Positions 18,791 through 28,285 of a stretch of 64,000 nt of DNA are shown here, in pieces. The notes below the pieces were generated by a model. The model had not been told where the DNA came from, did not search any database, and was given only the letters and a program-made list of their open reading frames with translations. Numbering within the stretch: position 1 is the stretch's first letter; the number at the start of each line of letters is the position of its first letter. The position numbers and the translations under genes are program-made. Source of the DNA: Aliiroseovarius crassostreae (GTDB lineage Bacteria; Pseudomonadota; Alphaproteobacteria; Rhodobacterales; Rhodobacteraceae); NCBI RefSeq assembly GCF_001307765.1, contig NZ_LKBA01000024.1:124001-188000 (forward strand), read 5' to 3'.

Positions 18791-18820
18791 AAAAACGACC
18801 CCGCCTCATGGGGTCGTTTT
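18791..18820 (+). terminator. Terminator of the MarR-RND operon
   Basis: Stem AAACGACCCC / GGGGTCGTTT around a short loop, ending in a T run, 18 bp past the RND permease stop. Confidence 0.9.
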
Positions 18821-18930
18821 CACTCCCACCCCAAGGCCACTCCAGCCCGACCACCATGGGGCCTTGACCCGGACGGGGTGCGCCTCCTATTGCGACAGAA
18901 GCGACCACCTTACCCGTTCGGAGAGCCCCC

Positions 18931-19971
18931 ATGAGCGACAACAGCCTGCCCACCGAAAGTGCCATGGGCTTTTTCGAACGCTACCTGACCCTTTGGATCG
19001 CGATGGCAATGGCAGGTGGCATTGCACTGGGCGCCATCGCCCCCGGCCTTGTCGGAATTGTGGCGGGTGCGGAACTGGCCTCGATCAATCTTGTGGTCGC
19101 CGTGCTGATCTGGGCGATGGTCTATCCGATGATGGTTGGTGTCGATTTCGGGGCCGTGGCCGGCGTGGCCCGCCAGCCGAAAGGGCTGATCGTGACCCTT
19201 GTGGTCAACTGGCTGGTCAAACCCTTCACCATGGCCCTGATGGCGGTGCTGTTTTTCGATTATGTCTTTGCGCCGTGGATCACCCCCGAAGACGCCGCCC
19301 AGTATACGGCCGGGCTGATCTTACTGGGGGCCGCCCCCTGCACGGCAATGGTATTTGTCTGGTCACAGCTCACCCGCGGCGACGCCACCTACACGCTGGT
19401 GCAGGTTTCCGTGAATGACCTGATCATGGTGGTGGCCTTTGCCCCGATCGTGGCATTTTTGCTGGGCGTGACCGAAATCACGGTCCCCTGGCAGACCCTG
19501 GTTCTGGCCACGGTACTTTACGTGGTACTGCCACTGATCGCGGGGCTGCTCACCCGCCGGGCGTTGGGATCTGAAGAAGCGATCAGCCGTTTCATTGCCC
19601 GCGTGAAACCGATTTCCATCATCGGGCTGATTGCCACCGTGGTCATCCTGTTTGGCCTGCAGGGAGAGGTGATCTTGTCACGCCCTCTGGTCATCGGGCT
19701 GATCGCCGTGCCGATCCTGATCCAGAGCTATGGCATCTTTGCCCTGGCCTATGGCGCCGCTTATGCGCTGAAAGTGCCGCACCGCATTGCCGCCCCCTGT
19801 GCCATGATCGGCACGTCAAATTTCTTTGAACTGGCGGTGGCCGTTGCAATCAGCCTGTTTGGCCTGCATTCCGGGGCGGCCCTAGCCACGGTGGTCGGTG
19901 TGCTGGTTGAAGTGCCGGTGATGCTGTCACTGGTGGGATTTGCCAATCGAACCCGCGCCCGGTTTGCCTGA
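18931..19971 (+). CDS. acr3: ACR3-family arsenite efflux transporter
   Basis: A 346-residue membrane protein with about ten hydrophobic segments. The ACR3 hallmark [19 protein letters not shown] places the conserved functional Cys at residue 137. The second signature, [18 protein letters not shown], carries the conserved Glu. These proteins export As(III) (and sometimes Sb(III)) using the proton gradient. There is no arsR, arsC or arsH next to it in the window, so this is an orphan exporter or its partners are elsewhere. It is convergent with glpK with only 2 bp between stops. Ribosome site GGAGAG is five bases before the ATG. Confidence 0.93.
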   Translation: MSDNSLPTESAMGFFERYLTLWIAMAMAGGIALGAIAPGLVGIVAGAELASINLVVAVLIWAMVYPMMVGVDFGAVAGVARQPKGLIVTLVVNWLVKPFTMALMAVLFFDYVFAPWITPEDAAQYTAGLILLGAAPCTAMVFVWSQLTRGDATYTLVQVSVNDLIMVVAFAPIVAFLLGVTEITVPWQTLVLATVLYVVLPLIAGLLTRRALGSEEAISRFIARVKPISIIGLIATVVILFGLQGEVILSRPLVIGLIAVPILIQSYGIFALAYGAAYALKVPHRIAAPCAMIGTSNFFELAVAVAISLFGLHSGAALATVVGVLVEVPVMLSLVGFANRTRARFA

Positions 19972-19973
19972 CA

Positions 19974-21461
19974 TCAGACCGACAATGTTGCCGCCACAGC
20001 GCGTTTCCAACGGGCGTATTTTGCCTCCCGTTCCTGGCTGGACATCACCGGGGTGAACCTCTTCTCCAACGCCCACTCCCGAGCAAATCCCGCCTGATCC
20101 GGGTAGATGCCCGCCTTCATACCCGCAAGCCATGCAACCCCCAGAGCGGTGGTTTCCAGCACCTCCGGCCGATCCACGGGGGCGCCGATAATATCGGACA
20201 GGAACTGCATCGACCAGTCCGACGCACTCATCCCGCCATCCACGCGCAGCACCTGATCACCGCCATCGCCGCTCCAGTCTGCCACCATGGCCTGCATCAG
20301 ATCGCGGGTCTGATACCCCACGCTTTCCAGCGCCGCCCTGGACAGTTCCGCCGCCCCGGAATTCCGGGTCAACCCGTAGACCGCACCGCGACAATCAGCG
20401 TTCCAATAGGGCGCACCAAGCCCGACAAAAGCCGGCACCAGCACCACGTCCTGCGCCGGGTCTGCCGCCTCAGCCAATGCCTGCGTGTCGCCCGCTTGGC
20501 CAATCAGCTTCACCCCGTCGCGCAGCCATTGCACCACCGCGCCGGCCACAAAAATCGACCCTTCCAGCGCATAAGTTGGCTTTCCATCAAGCTGATAGGC
20601 AATGGTGGTCAGCAGGCGGTTCCCGGAGCGGACCGGCGTTTCCCCGGTGTTCAGAAACGCAAAACATCCGGTGCCATAGGTGGATTTCATCATCCCCGGT
20701 TCAAAACAGGCCTGCCCCACGGTCGCGGCCTGCTGGTCCCCCGCCACACCAAGGATCGGCAAGGCGGCCCCCAGCAAAGCGGAGTCAGTGACACCAAACG
20801 CATCCGCGCAATCCTTGACCTCGGGCAACATGCCCATCGGAATATTCAGAAGCGCGCAGATAGTCTTGCTCCACCGCCCTTTGTGGATATCGTAAAGCAG
20901 TGTCCGCGCGGCATTGGTGGCATCTGTGGCATGGCTTTTGCCACCGGTCAGCTTCCAGATCAGATAGCAATCCACCGTGCCAAACAGAAGCTCACCTGCT
21001 TCTGCCCTTGCCCGCGCACCATCAACATTGTCCAGGATCCACGCCAGCTTGGTGGCCGAGAAATAGGGATCCAGCAGCAGGCCGGTGCGCCCTGTCACCA
21101 TCTCCTCATGGCCGGCCTCACGCAGGGTCTGGCACAGAGCCGAGGTGCGCCGATCCTGCCAGACAATGGCGTTATAGACGGGTGCGCCGGTGATCCGGTC
21201 CCACACCAAGGTGGTTTCGCGCTGGTTGGTGATCCCGATCGCCGCAACATCCGCTGCGGGAACGGCCGCCGTGTCCAAAGCCTCACGGCAGGTTGTCAGA
21301 GTGCTCTCCCACAGGTCTGCCGGATCATGTTCCACCCAGCCGGATGCGGGATAATGCTGTGGGAATTCCTGTTGCGCCACAGCCTGCACACGCATCGCCT
21401 GATCAAACACAATGGCACGCGAGGAGGTGGTGCCCTGATCAATCGCCAGAATATGTGACAT
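19974..21461 (-). CDS. glpK: Glycerol kinase
   Basis: A 495-residue FGGY-family kinase that phosphorylates glycerol to sn-glycerol-3-phosphate. The N-terminal phosphate loop reads [16 protein letters not shown]. Other glycerol kinase landmarks are [42 protein letters not shown], and [14 protein letters not shown]. Length is typical of the family. It follows glpD by 71 bp on the same strand, and the two likely form one operon under GlpR control. No glycerol facilitator gene is seen in the window. Confidence 0.96.
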   Translation of the reverse strand: MSHILAIDQGTTSSRAIVFDQAMRVQAVAQQEFPQHYPASGWVEHDPADLWESTLTTCREALDTAAVPAADVAAIGITNQRETTLVWDRITGAPVYNAIVWQDRRTSALCQTLREAGHEEMVTGRTGLLLDPYFSATKLAWILDNVDGARARAEAGELLFGTVDCYLIWKLTGGKSHATDATNAARTLLYDIHKGRWSKTICALLNIPMGMLPEVKDCADAFGVTDSALLGAALPILGVAGDQQAATVGQACFEPGMMKSTYGTGCFAFLNTGETPVRSGNRLLTTIAYQLDGKPTYALEGSIFVAGAVVQWLRDGVKLIGQAGDTQALAEAADPAQDVVLVPAFVGLGAPYWNADCRGAVYGLTRNSGAAELSRAALESVGYQTRDLMQAMVADWSGDGGDQVLRVDGGMSASDWSMQFLSDIIGAPVDRPEVLETTALGVAWLAGMKAGIYPDQAGFAREWALEKRFTPVMSSQEREAKYARWKRAVAATLSV

Positions 21462-21532
21462 GGGGACCTCGACTGTTTTCTGTTGTTCCTTATGGGTTTA
21501 CACCGGGCGGGATATTTTCCCAAACTCTGATT

Positions 21533-23140
21533 TCATCCGCTCTGCGCGGGCGTTGCCAGATAGGTTTCCATCCAGTTCCGGAGCCGGGAGATCTCATCTT
21601 CACTTAAACGCAGGCCAAGTTTGTTGCGGCGCCAGATCACGTCTTCCGCGCTGCGTGCAAACTCTTTGCGGATCAGCCATGTCACCTCACGCGCCGTCAG
21701 GGTTGCGCCGAAATCCTCACCCAGCTGATCTGCGCGGATGGCATTGCCCAAAACCTGCCACGCCTCAGTGCCGTAGGCCCGGATCAGGCGCCGCGCCCAG
21801 AAGGCGGACAGGAACGTGTATTCCGCACGCAGCAGCTCGACCAGCCGATCCACCTGATCGATGGCAAAACCCCCTCCCGGCAAGGCCACACCTGCGGTCC
21901 ACTTGCCGGGAAGTCCCGCAAAATGCGGGGCAAGCTTCTCCATCGCCGCCTCTGCCAGCCTGCGATAGGTGGTGATCTTGCCACCAAACACATTCAGAAC
22001 CGGCACGCCCTCTGCATCATCCAGCGTCAGAACATAGTCGCGCGTGGCCGCAGTGGCGCTTGATGCCCCATCATCATAAAGCGGGCGCACGCCGGAATAG
22101 GTCCAGACAATGTCATCGCGCGTCACAGAGCGTTCGAAATACTGCGAGGCAAAGCTGCACAGATAGTCCTGCTCGGCCTCGGTGCAGACCGGGCGCGTGT
22201 CCGGATCCGGGTGATCCTGATCCGTGGTGCCAATCAGGGTAAAGTCGGTCTCATAGGGAATTGCGAAAATGATCCGCCCGTCCTGCCCCTGAAAGAAATA
22301 GCATTTGTCATGGTCAAACAGACGTTTGGTCACGATATGGCTGCCCCGCACCAGGCGTACGTTTTCGCGCGAGGGCACATGGATGCGCGACTGGATCACG
22401 TCCCCGACCCATGGGCCACCCGCATTGACCAGAGCACGCGCTTTTTGAACACGGGTTTGCCCGGTGACCCCATCGCGCAAGGTCACGGCCCAATGCGGTC
22501 CGTCTCGCATCGCGGAAACAACTTCGGTGCGCACCAGAATCTGCGCCCCACGCGCTTCGGCATCCCGGGCATTCAGGACCACCAGACGGGCATCCTCAAC
22601 CCAGCAATCGGAATATTCAAACGCCTTAGCAAAGCGGTGCTGAAGCGGTTTGCCTTCAGGCGCCCGGCGCAGGTTGATCGAGGTGGTGCCCGGCAGGATT
22701 TTGCGTCCTCCAAGATGGTCATACAGGAACAGGCCCATCCGGATCAGCCAGCCGGGCCGCCGCCCCTTCATCCACGGCATCCCGATGCGCAGCAGCCGGG
22801 ACACCGGTGTTTCCGCATCAAAACGCATATCGTCATGATAAGGCAGCACAAAACGCATCGGCCAGGAGATATGCGGCATCGCCCTGAGCAGGATTTCGCG
22901 CTCAATCAGCGCCTCGCGCACCAGACGCAGTTCAAAATATTCCAGATAGCGCAGCCCGCCATGAAACAGCTTTGTTGACGCCGAGGACGTGGCGGAGGCC
23001 AGATCGTTTTTTTCGGCCAGCATCACGGACAAACCCCGTCCAGCAGCGTCGCGGGCAATCCCGGCCCCGTTGATGCCGCCCCCGATGACAAAAAGGTCGC
23101 AGATCTCAGGCGTGGGAGAGTTGGGGGAAGAACTGGCCAA
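21533..23140 (-). CDS. glpD: FAD-dependent glycerol-3-phosphate dehydrogenase
   Basis: A 535-residue membrane-associated flavoprotein that oxidises sn-glycerol-3-phosphate to dihydroxyacetone phosphate and feeds electrons to quinone. The Rossmann FAD motif is DLFVIGGGINGAGIARDAAGRG (about 15-36). GlpD-type segments follow: SSASTKLFHGGLRYLE near residue 53, TDFTLIGTTDQDH, and VLNVFGGKITTYRRLAE. Translation starts at TTG (23140), supported by AGGAG six bases upstream. It is divergent from glpR. Confidence 0.95.
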   Translation of the reverse strand: MASSSPNSPTPEICDLFVIGGGINGAGIARDAAGRGLSVMLAEKNDLASATSSASTKLFHGGLRYLEYFELRLVREALIEREILLRAMPHISWPMRFVLPYHDDMRFDAETPVSRLLRIGMPWMKGRRPGWLIRMGLFLYDHLGGRKILPGTTSINLRRAPEGKPLQHRFAKAFEYSDCWVEDARLVVLNARDAEARGAQILVRTEVVSAMRDGPHWAVTLRDGVTGQTRVQKARALVNAGGPWVGDVIQSRIHVPSRENVRLVRGSHIVTKRLFDHDKCYFFQGQDGRIIFAIPYETDFTLIGTTDQDHPDPDTRPVCTEAEQDYLCSFASQYFERSVTRDDIVWTYSGVRPLYDDGASSATAATRDYVLTLDDAEGVPVLNVFGGKITTYRRLAEAAMEKLAPHFAGLPGKWTAGVALPGGGFAIDQVDRLVELLRAEYTFLSAFWARRLIRAYGTEAWQVLGNAIRADQLGEDFGATLTAREVTWLIRKEFARSAEDVIWRRNKLGLRLSEDEISRLRNWMETYLATPAQSG

Positions 23141-23211
23141 GGGGGCTCCTGCGATGCCGTTATTTCATATGCCTTAAACCCTAACACCGAGATTGTGCGA
23201 TTCTCCACTTC

Positions 23212-23249
23212 TTTTTTCGTTTTTCTTCGCTTTTTACGCTTTTCGCTCG
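23212..23249. promoter_or_regulatory. Tandem TTTCG-type motifs, candidate GlpR operators
   Basis: A T-rich run containing repeated TTTTCG, CTTCG and TTTCGC units at roughly 10-base spacing in the glpD-glpR divergent promoter. DeoR/GlpR-family repressors often bind arrays of TTTCG-like half-sites. No biochemical certainty. Confidence 0.45.
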
Positions 23250-23365
23250 TTATCGGTGATAATCGTGCCGGCTTTCTCAAAATATGCCGGAAACTCAGGC
23301 GGGTTGAAACAATCCGAACAATCCCGCACAATGCGCCAGCTCTTCCCTTCACCAAAGGTGCCCCC

Positions 23366-24130
23366 ATGTCCCTCTCATTTCGCCAGACGGATATTCTTGA
23401 AATCGCCAAGACCGATGGGCGGGTTACGGTGGAAGGGCTGGCCGCCCGGTTTGATGTGACCGTCCAGACCATTCGCCGCGATCTGAGCGAGCTTGCTGAC
23501 GCGGGCAAACTGGAACGCGTGCATGGGGGGGCAGTGCTGAGTTCGGGTGTGTCCAATATCGGATATGCGGATCGGAGGGGCCTGCATGAAACCGCGAAGG
23601 CCGATATTGCCCGGGCCTGCGCCGAGGCGATCCCGGACGGGGCATCCGTTTTCCTGAACATCGGCACCACCACCGAGGCGGTTGCGCAAGAGCTGCTGTC
23701 GCATCGGGATCTTCTGGTGGTCACAAACAATCTGAACGTTGCCCAAATACTGGCCGCCAATCCCCAATGTGAGATCATTGTGGCCGGCGGGGTGCTGCGC
23801 CGCACCGACGCGGGGCTGGTGGGAAATCTGACCATCGCCGCAATCGAGCAGTTCAAATTCGATTACACCGTGACCAGTTGTTCGGCGCTGGACACGGAGG
23901 GCGACATGATGGATTTCGACCTGCAGGAAGTGAATGTGAGCCGGGTGATTCTATCGAAGGCGCGCCGCTCCTTCCTAGTGGCGGATCATTCGAAATTCCA
24001 TCGCAGCGCCCCCGCCCGGATCGCCTCCCTGCAGGAGATCGACACCTTCTTTACCGATCAGCCCGTCACAGAACTGCTTGCTGCGTGTTGTGCCGACTGG
24101 CACACGGAGATCCGGGTCTGCACGGCGTGA
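23366..24130 (+). CDS. glpR: DeoR/GlpR-family transcriptional regulator
   Basis: A 254-residue regulator. The DeoR helix-turn-helix is at about 5-57 (RQTDILEIAKTDGRVTVEGLAARF, then VTVQTIRRDLSELADAGKLERVHGGA). The C-terminal sugar-phosphate sensor domain has FLNIGTTTEAVAQEL and the segment GDMMDFDLQEVNVSRVIL. Start at 23366 gives the standard N-terminus after AAAGGTG; an upstream in-frame ATG at 23195 would add a T-tract-encoded tail. It is divergent from glpD and presumably represses glpD-glpK until glycerol-3-phosphate accumulates. Confidence 0.9.
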   Translation: MSLSFRQTDILEIAKTDGRVTVEGLAARFDVTVQTIRRDLSELADAGKLERVHGGAVLSSGVSNIGYADRRGLHETAKADIARACAEAIPDGASVFLNIGTTTEAVAQELLSHRDLLVVTNNLNVAQILAANPQCEIIVAGGVLRRTDAGLVGNLTIAAIEQFKFDYTVTSCSALDTEGDMMDFDLQEVNVSRVILSKARRSFLVADHSKFHRSAPARIASLQEIDTFFTDQPVTELLAACCADWHTEIRVCTA

Positions 24131-24265
24131 GCCTTACGATCATCCTGACCGTAAGCATTGCCTTGCAGCGGGTGGAAACGCTACCCTTCAAAGGCACCAG
24201 CTAAAGCCGTTTCTACTTATTGTTAGATCACAATGAGTAAGTGGCAACGCCTATGCCTTCTTGGT

Positions 24266-24326
24266 GTTTCGACTTTTCCCTATCTCAGGTTAAAGTCGAA
24301 ACGCTTTAATCTCGAAATGCTTTGCC
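24266..24326. repeat. Small dispersed repeat element before the dehalogenase gene
   Basis: Perfect 11-base inverted repeat GTTTCGACTTT (24266-24276) and AAAGTCGAAAC (24292-24302), followed by TTAATCTCGAAATGCTTT (24309-24326). Versions of the same units recur on the far side of the dehalogenase gene (25018-25035 inverted, one mismatch; 25117-25133; 25154-25179). Confidence 0.75.
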
Positions 24327-24335
24327 GGAGGCCCC

Positions 24336-25019
24336 ATGCCACAAAAGATCAAAGCCGTCATATTCGACGCCTACGGCACCCTGTTTGATGTCTTTTCAAT
24401 CGCCAAACTTGCAGAGGATCTGTTTCCGGGAAAAGGGCAGGAGATGGCGCAAATCTGGCGCGACAAGCAGATCGAATACACACGGCTGCGCACCCTTAGC
24501 AACCGCCATGCGGACTTTCGGAAGGTAACGCAGGATGCGCTGGTCTATACCTGTGCGCTGCTTGATCTGGACCTGGCAACCGACGCAAGAAACCAGCTGA
24601 TGGGGCAATATGACAGGCTGGCGGCTTTCACCGAAAACAGATCCGTGCTTTTGGAGCTGAAGGCAGAAGGCATACCGCTTGCCATCCTGTCGAACGGCAC
24701 AGCTGACATGCTGCAACGGGTGACGCAGAATGCCGGGTTTTCAGACCTGTTCGACCATGTGCTGAGCGTCGAGAGTGTCGGCAGGTTCAAGACAGCCCCG
24801 GAAACCTATCAACTGGGGCCGGATGCGTTCGACCTGCCTGCAGAGAACATATTGTTTGTATCCTCGAATTGCTGGGATGCCTGTGGCGCAACCTGGTTTG
24901 GGTATCAGACGATCTGGCTGAACCGGTACGGCCTGCCCCTTGAGCAGCTGGATGTCACGCCCCATCATACCGGCGCGTCCCTGAAGGATGTGGCCGAAAT
25001 CGTTGCGAACCAAAGCTAA
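24336..25019 (+). CDS. Haloacid dehalogenase, type II (L-2-haloacid dehalogenase-like)
   Basis: A 227-residue HAD-superfamily hydrolase. Catalytic landmarks match L-2-haloacid dehalogenases closely: nucleophile Asp11 in FDAYGTLFD, Arg42 in IWRDKQIEY, Ser119 in LSNG, Lys152 in RFKTAPE, and FVSSNCWDACGA with Asp181. The reaction would be hydrolytic removal of halogen from short L-2-haloacids to D-2-hydroxyacids in the cytosol. Start follows GGAGG by five bases. The gene stands alone between two sets of short repeats, and its stop codon merges directly into the downstream repeat, hinting at a cassette-like history. Confidence 0.9.
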   Translation: MPQKIKAVIFDAYGTLFDVFSIAKLAEDLFPGKGQEMAQIWRDKQIEYTRLRTLSNRHADFRKVTQDALVYTCALLDLDLATDARNQLMGQYDRLAAFTENRSVLLELKAEGIPLAILSNGTADMLQRVTQNAGFSDLFDHVLSVESVGRFKTAPETYQLGPDAFDLPAENILFVSSNCWDACGATWFGYQTIWLNRYGLPLEQLDVTPHHTGASLKDVAEIVANQS

Positions 25020-25179
25020 AGCGTTTCGAGATTAACTTGAGACACAAGTTGATTTCGAAACGCCCGCAACATCAGTAGGTTTCGAGCGTTTCGCCTCAGT
25101 ATTGTGTCTCAATAATAAGTCGAAACACTTTAAGGCAAGGCCGTTTCCCCTGCCTCAGGTCAGGTCCAAAACGCTTTAG
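25018..25179. repeat. Cluster of small GTTTCGA-type repeat units after the dehalogenase gene
   Basis: The first unit (25021-25063) folds into a long hairpin, GCGTTTCGA ... TCGAAACGC with an inner AACTTG/CAAGTT stem, loop AGACA. A second unit AAGTCGAAACACTTTAA (25117-25133) matches 24293-24309 with one mismatch. A third (25154-25179, CTCAGGT then AAACGCTTTAG) matches 24284-24309 in 19 of 26 bases and encodes the last codons of the GGDEF-EAL gene. Confidence 0.75.
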
Positions 25180-28100
25180 CCTTCGCCTTTGCAACACGGG
25201 TCACCCGCTCACCCTCTCGGCTGTTCAGCAGATCCTTCAACGGCACGGGATGCTCAAACAGATAGCCCTGACCAAAATCAGCGCCAATCTGTGCCAGAAA
25301 GGCGCATTGGTTTTCTGTTTCGATCCCTTCAGCGACAACTTGCACATTAAGGCGATGGGCCATTTCGACCATTGATCGACACAGGGTTTCGGCCGTGTTG
25401 TTCCCGGACAGATCCCGTACGAAGGCCTGGTCAATCTTGAGATAGTCGATCTTGTATTTGAGGAAATGGAAAAGCGAGGAATACCCCTTGCCAAAATCAT
25501 CCAGCGCAAGCTGGAAACCTGCCCGCTGCAGGGTGTCCAGCTTGTCCACCAACGGGCCTTGCGTTTCCAGCAAAGCGTTTTCGGTGATCTCGATGATGAA
25601 CCCATCCCCCCTCTGTCCACTTTCCTCCAGCCTTTGCAGCCAGCTCTGGAAACCCTTCACGGAAGAGATCAACTGCAGCGGGGAAACATTGATGCTGATC
25701 TGAAACGCGGGCCCAAAGCAGCGACGCAATAATGGCAAAGCTTCGCAGCATTGCTCAAACACCAGTTCCCCCAGCCGGTCGATCAATCCCGCTTCTTCGG
25801 CCAGCGGTATGAACTGCGCAGGCGGCACCTGTCCAAGTGAGTCGCTGTGCCATCTCAACAGGGCTTCCGCCTTGCAGGTCTTTCCGGTTTTCAAATCAAT
25901 GATCGGCTGAAAATGGACATCCATCTGCTTGTTGCGCACCGCCTTTTGCAATGCGGACACAAGGTTCATCTTTTCCACTACCGCACGGCGCATTTCGGAG
26001 CTGAAGGGAACCGCCCGGTTCCGTCCACCAGACTTGGCAACATACATCGCCTGATCCGCGGCCGAGATCAGATCTTCTGCGGTGACCGCATCCGTCGGAT
26101 AGCGCGCAATGCCCAGGCTACCGGTCAGATGCACCACGTCTTTCTCAATCCCGAACGGGATCGCAACCTCTTCGAGCAAGGTTTCGACAATTTGCGCCTG
26201 CTCGGCGATGTGGTTTTGATCAAGCACCACAATGAACTCATCCCCTCCATAGCGCGCAATTGTCACCCCCTGCGCCAAACAGTTGCGCAGCCGGTCGGAA
26301 ACGCGCTTCAACACCTGATCCCCGGCCGCATGACCCAACCGGTCATTGACCTGCTTCAACCCGTCGAGATCCAAGAACAGGAGCGCAATTTCCTTGCGGC
26401 CCGCGCTGGCGGCCCGGATCACATCCTCAAGATATTCGCCCAGCGCCGCACGGTTCAGCAGGCCGGTCAACACATCGATATGCGCCTGCTTCCAAATCGT
26501 TTCATTTGCCTTCTTCTGAGCGGTCATGTCTCGCACCAGAATGACATAGCGATAAGGGGAATTCGTCTTGTCGAAAATGGCGTTGATCGTCAACCAGACC
26601 GGAATGGATCGCCCGGCACGACACAGGATCTGCACCTCACCCCCCCAACCTTTTCCCCCGACCCTGGCACGAGCAAACCCATTGCGCAGCTTGCGCCGCA
26701 TCGGGGCGGGCAAGAGTGACCGTAAATTGCGGCCAATCAGGGCCTTGTCATCCTGCCCAACCAGCCTTGTCAATGCCGGGTTGGTTGTCAGAATATGGTG
26801 CGCGGCATCGGTAACAATCATGCCTTCCGAGCTGCTTTCATACACCATTGCGGCAAGGCGCATTGCCTCCTCTGCATTGCGCCGATTGGTAATATTGCGC
26901 ATGATGAGGATGGTTTCCCGCCCCCCGTGAACAGGACAGGCGCGTGCCTCGAAATGGCGTGCCTCTCCGTTGATATCCAGGCTGTAATCCCAACTGACCA
27001 TATCCTGGCTTTGCTGGTGCCTTTCGATGTTTTCCCGAAACTTCTGTGCTGCCTCCGACGGTAGAAGATCCTTCATATTCCGGCCCAGAAACTCCTCTGG
27101 CGGAAACAGGAGGTCATCATGTTCCCGGGCCCTGCAATCCAGCACCACGTAATTCCGATCCAGACGGAAATAAAGATCAGGCAGGGCATCCAGAACGGCT
27201 TCAAGCTGTTCCTGACGCATGTGTTCCGCCTTCTCTGCCGCAAGACGCCCCCCTTTTGCCTTTGCAAATTCCGCACTCAGAAAGCCAAACTCCTCCACAT
27301 TGGCAGAGCGCGAGGTGCGAGGGGACCACACCGCGTCATTCTCGACTTCCTGTTTCAGGCCCCGCGGCGGGGGTAATATTGCCCGCTGCGTCACGTACCT
27401 GACCAGCCAAAGAAAGCCCCCACCAAAGCCCAAAAACAGGGCCAGACTGAGGAACGCCCGCCAGTTGGCAGCGGCAAGTGCTGCATCAATTGGCAGCCCT
27501 ACACCCACATACAGCACGGCCCCCGCATCATCCTCAAACACGCGTTCATGACGAAACAGGCGGCGCAGACCATCAGGCCCTGCGACAATGCCATTCTTCT
27601 CGGTCCCGCTCTGCCCCTGCCCCACCTCGGGCGGCAGTTGGGCTTGCCCCAATACCTCCCCGCGTCGGGGCGCAAGGGCCACAACGCGTTGCGCCTCCTC
27701 AACCACATAGGAAATAACACCCTTCGGCGCGGTCAGCTGATCGAGCTGCTGCGCCCATCGCTTCGGTGATGCCACCGCAACCACCACGCCAGCAACGGGC
27801 CCATCCGCCCCGTCCGGCTGGATCGGGTGCGCAAAGGTCATGTCTGGCAATCCCGCCGCCCGCTCCCCTCGCATCATGGACACCGAGAAACGGCGCTGGT
27901 CCCGGGCCTGACGAAAATAGGGCCGATCCTGCACATTGACAGCACGGGGCAGCGCAGTGGCATTGCATAAAAGCTCCCCATCCGCGCGCGCCACCGCAAG
28001 GTTGACATAGGTCGGGTTCAGATCAACCACCTCAGCAAGGAATGCTGAGCATTGCTGGGCATCCTGCACCTGTGGGGAGCGCGCCAGCCGCATCAGAAAC

Positions 28101-28285
28101 TGCCGCGCTTCATCCATGAACTGCTTTTGCTCCAACGCCAATGCGCCAGCAGTCCGCTCTGCCTCTTCACCAATCCCGATCAGGACCTCTCGACGTTCAA
28201 AAAAGGCCTGCAGAACAACCAGAACCACCGTGGGCAAAGCCAACAGCAACAGAACGGATCTGAGGCGGGCATGGAGCGTTTTCAT
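25160..28285 (-). CDS. Membrane-bound CACHE-PAS-GGDEF-EAL cyclic-di-GMP signalling protein
   Basis: A 1041-residue protein. Order: transmembrane segment (about 8-26), periplasmic double-CACHE-type sensor (about 30-280), second transmembrane segment (about 285-305), PAS with a segment near VVLDCRAREHDDLLFPPEE, second PAS with its PAC motif, GGDEF domain (about 600-765; RYGGDEFIVVLD intact), and EAL domain (about 785-1025; AEALLRW, SINVSPLQL, EITENALLE, LDDFGKGYSS, LKIDQAFVRD, VAEGIETENQ all present). Both cyclase and phosphodiesterase centres look intact. No RxxD inhibitory site is seen just before GGDEF. The last codons (AFWT) are read from a copy of the neighbouring repeat. The start lacks a strong ribosome site. 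Confidence 0.92.
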   Translation of the reverse strand: MKTLHARLRSVLLLLALPTVVLVVLQAFFERREVLIGIGEEAERTAGALALEQKQFMDEARQFLMRLARSPQVQDAQQCSAFLAEVVDLNPTYVNLAVARADGELLCNATALPRAVNVQDRPYFRQARDQRRFSVSMMRGERAAGLPDMTFAHPIQPDGADGPVAGVVVAVASPKRWAQQLDQLTAPKGVISYVVEEAQRVVALAPRRGEVLGQAQLPPEVGQGQSGTEKNGIVAGPDGLRRLFRHERVFEDDAGAVLYVGVGLPIDAALAAANWRAFLSLALFLGFGGGFLWLVRYVTQRAILPPPRGLKQEVENDAVWSPRTSRSANVEEFGFLSAEFAKAKGGRLAAEKAEHMRQEQLEAVLDALPDLYFRLDRNYVVLDCRAREHDDLLFPPEEFLGRNMKDLLPSEAAQKFRENIERHQQSQDMVSWDYSLDINGEARHFEARACPVHGGRETILIMRNITNRRNAEEAMRLAAMVYESSSEGMIVTDAAHHILTTNPALTRLVGQDDKALIGRNLRSLLPAPMRRKLRNGFARARVGGKGWGGEVQILCRAGRSIPVWLTINAIFDKTNSPYRYVILVRDMTAQKKANETIWKQAHIDVLTGLLNRAALGEYLEDVIRAASAGRKEIALLFLDLDGLKQVNDRLGHAAGDQVLKRVSDRLRNCLAQGVTIARYGGDEFIVVLDQNHIAEQAQIVETLLEEVAIPFGIEKDVVHLTGSLGIARYPTDAVTAEDLISAADQAMYVAKSGGRNRAVPFSSEMRRAVVEKMNLVSALQKAVRNKQMDVHFQPIIDLKTGKTCKAEALLRWHSDSLGQVPPAQFIPLAEEAGLIDRLGELVFEQCCEALPLLRRCFGPAFQISINVSPLQLISSVKGFQSWLQRLEESGQRGDGFIIEITENALLETQGPLVDKLDTLQRAGFQLALDDFGKGYSSLFHFLKYKIDYLKIDQAFVRDLSGNNTAETLCRSMVEMAHRLNVQVVAEGIETENQCAFLAQIGADFGQGYLFEHPVPLKDLLNSREGERVTRVAKAKAKAFWT

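Noticed and set aside
24266-25179. Reading the repeats around the dehalogenase as a CRISPR array or IS ends
   Set aside because: Spacing is irregular, there are no spacers of equal length and no transposase; they fit small dispersed hairpin repeats better.
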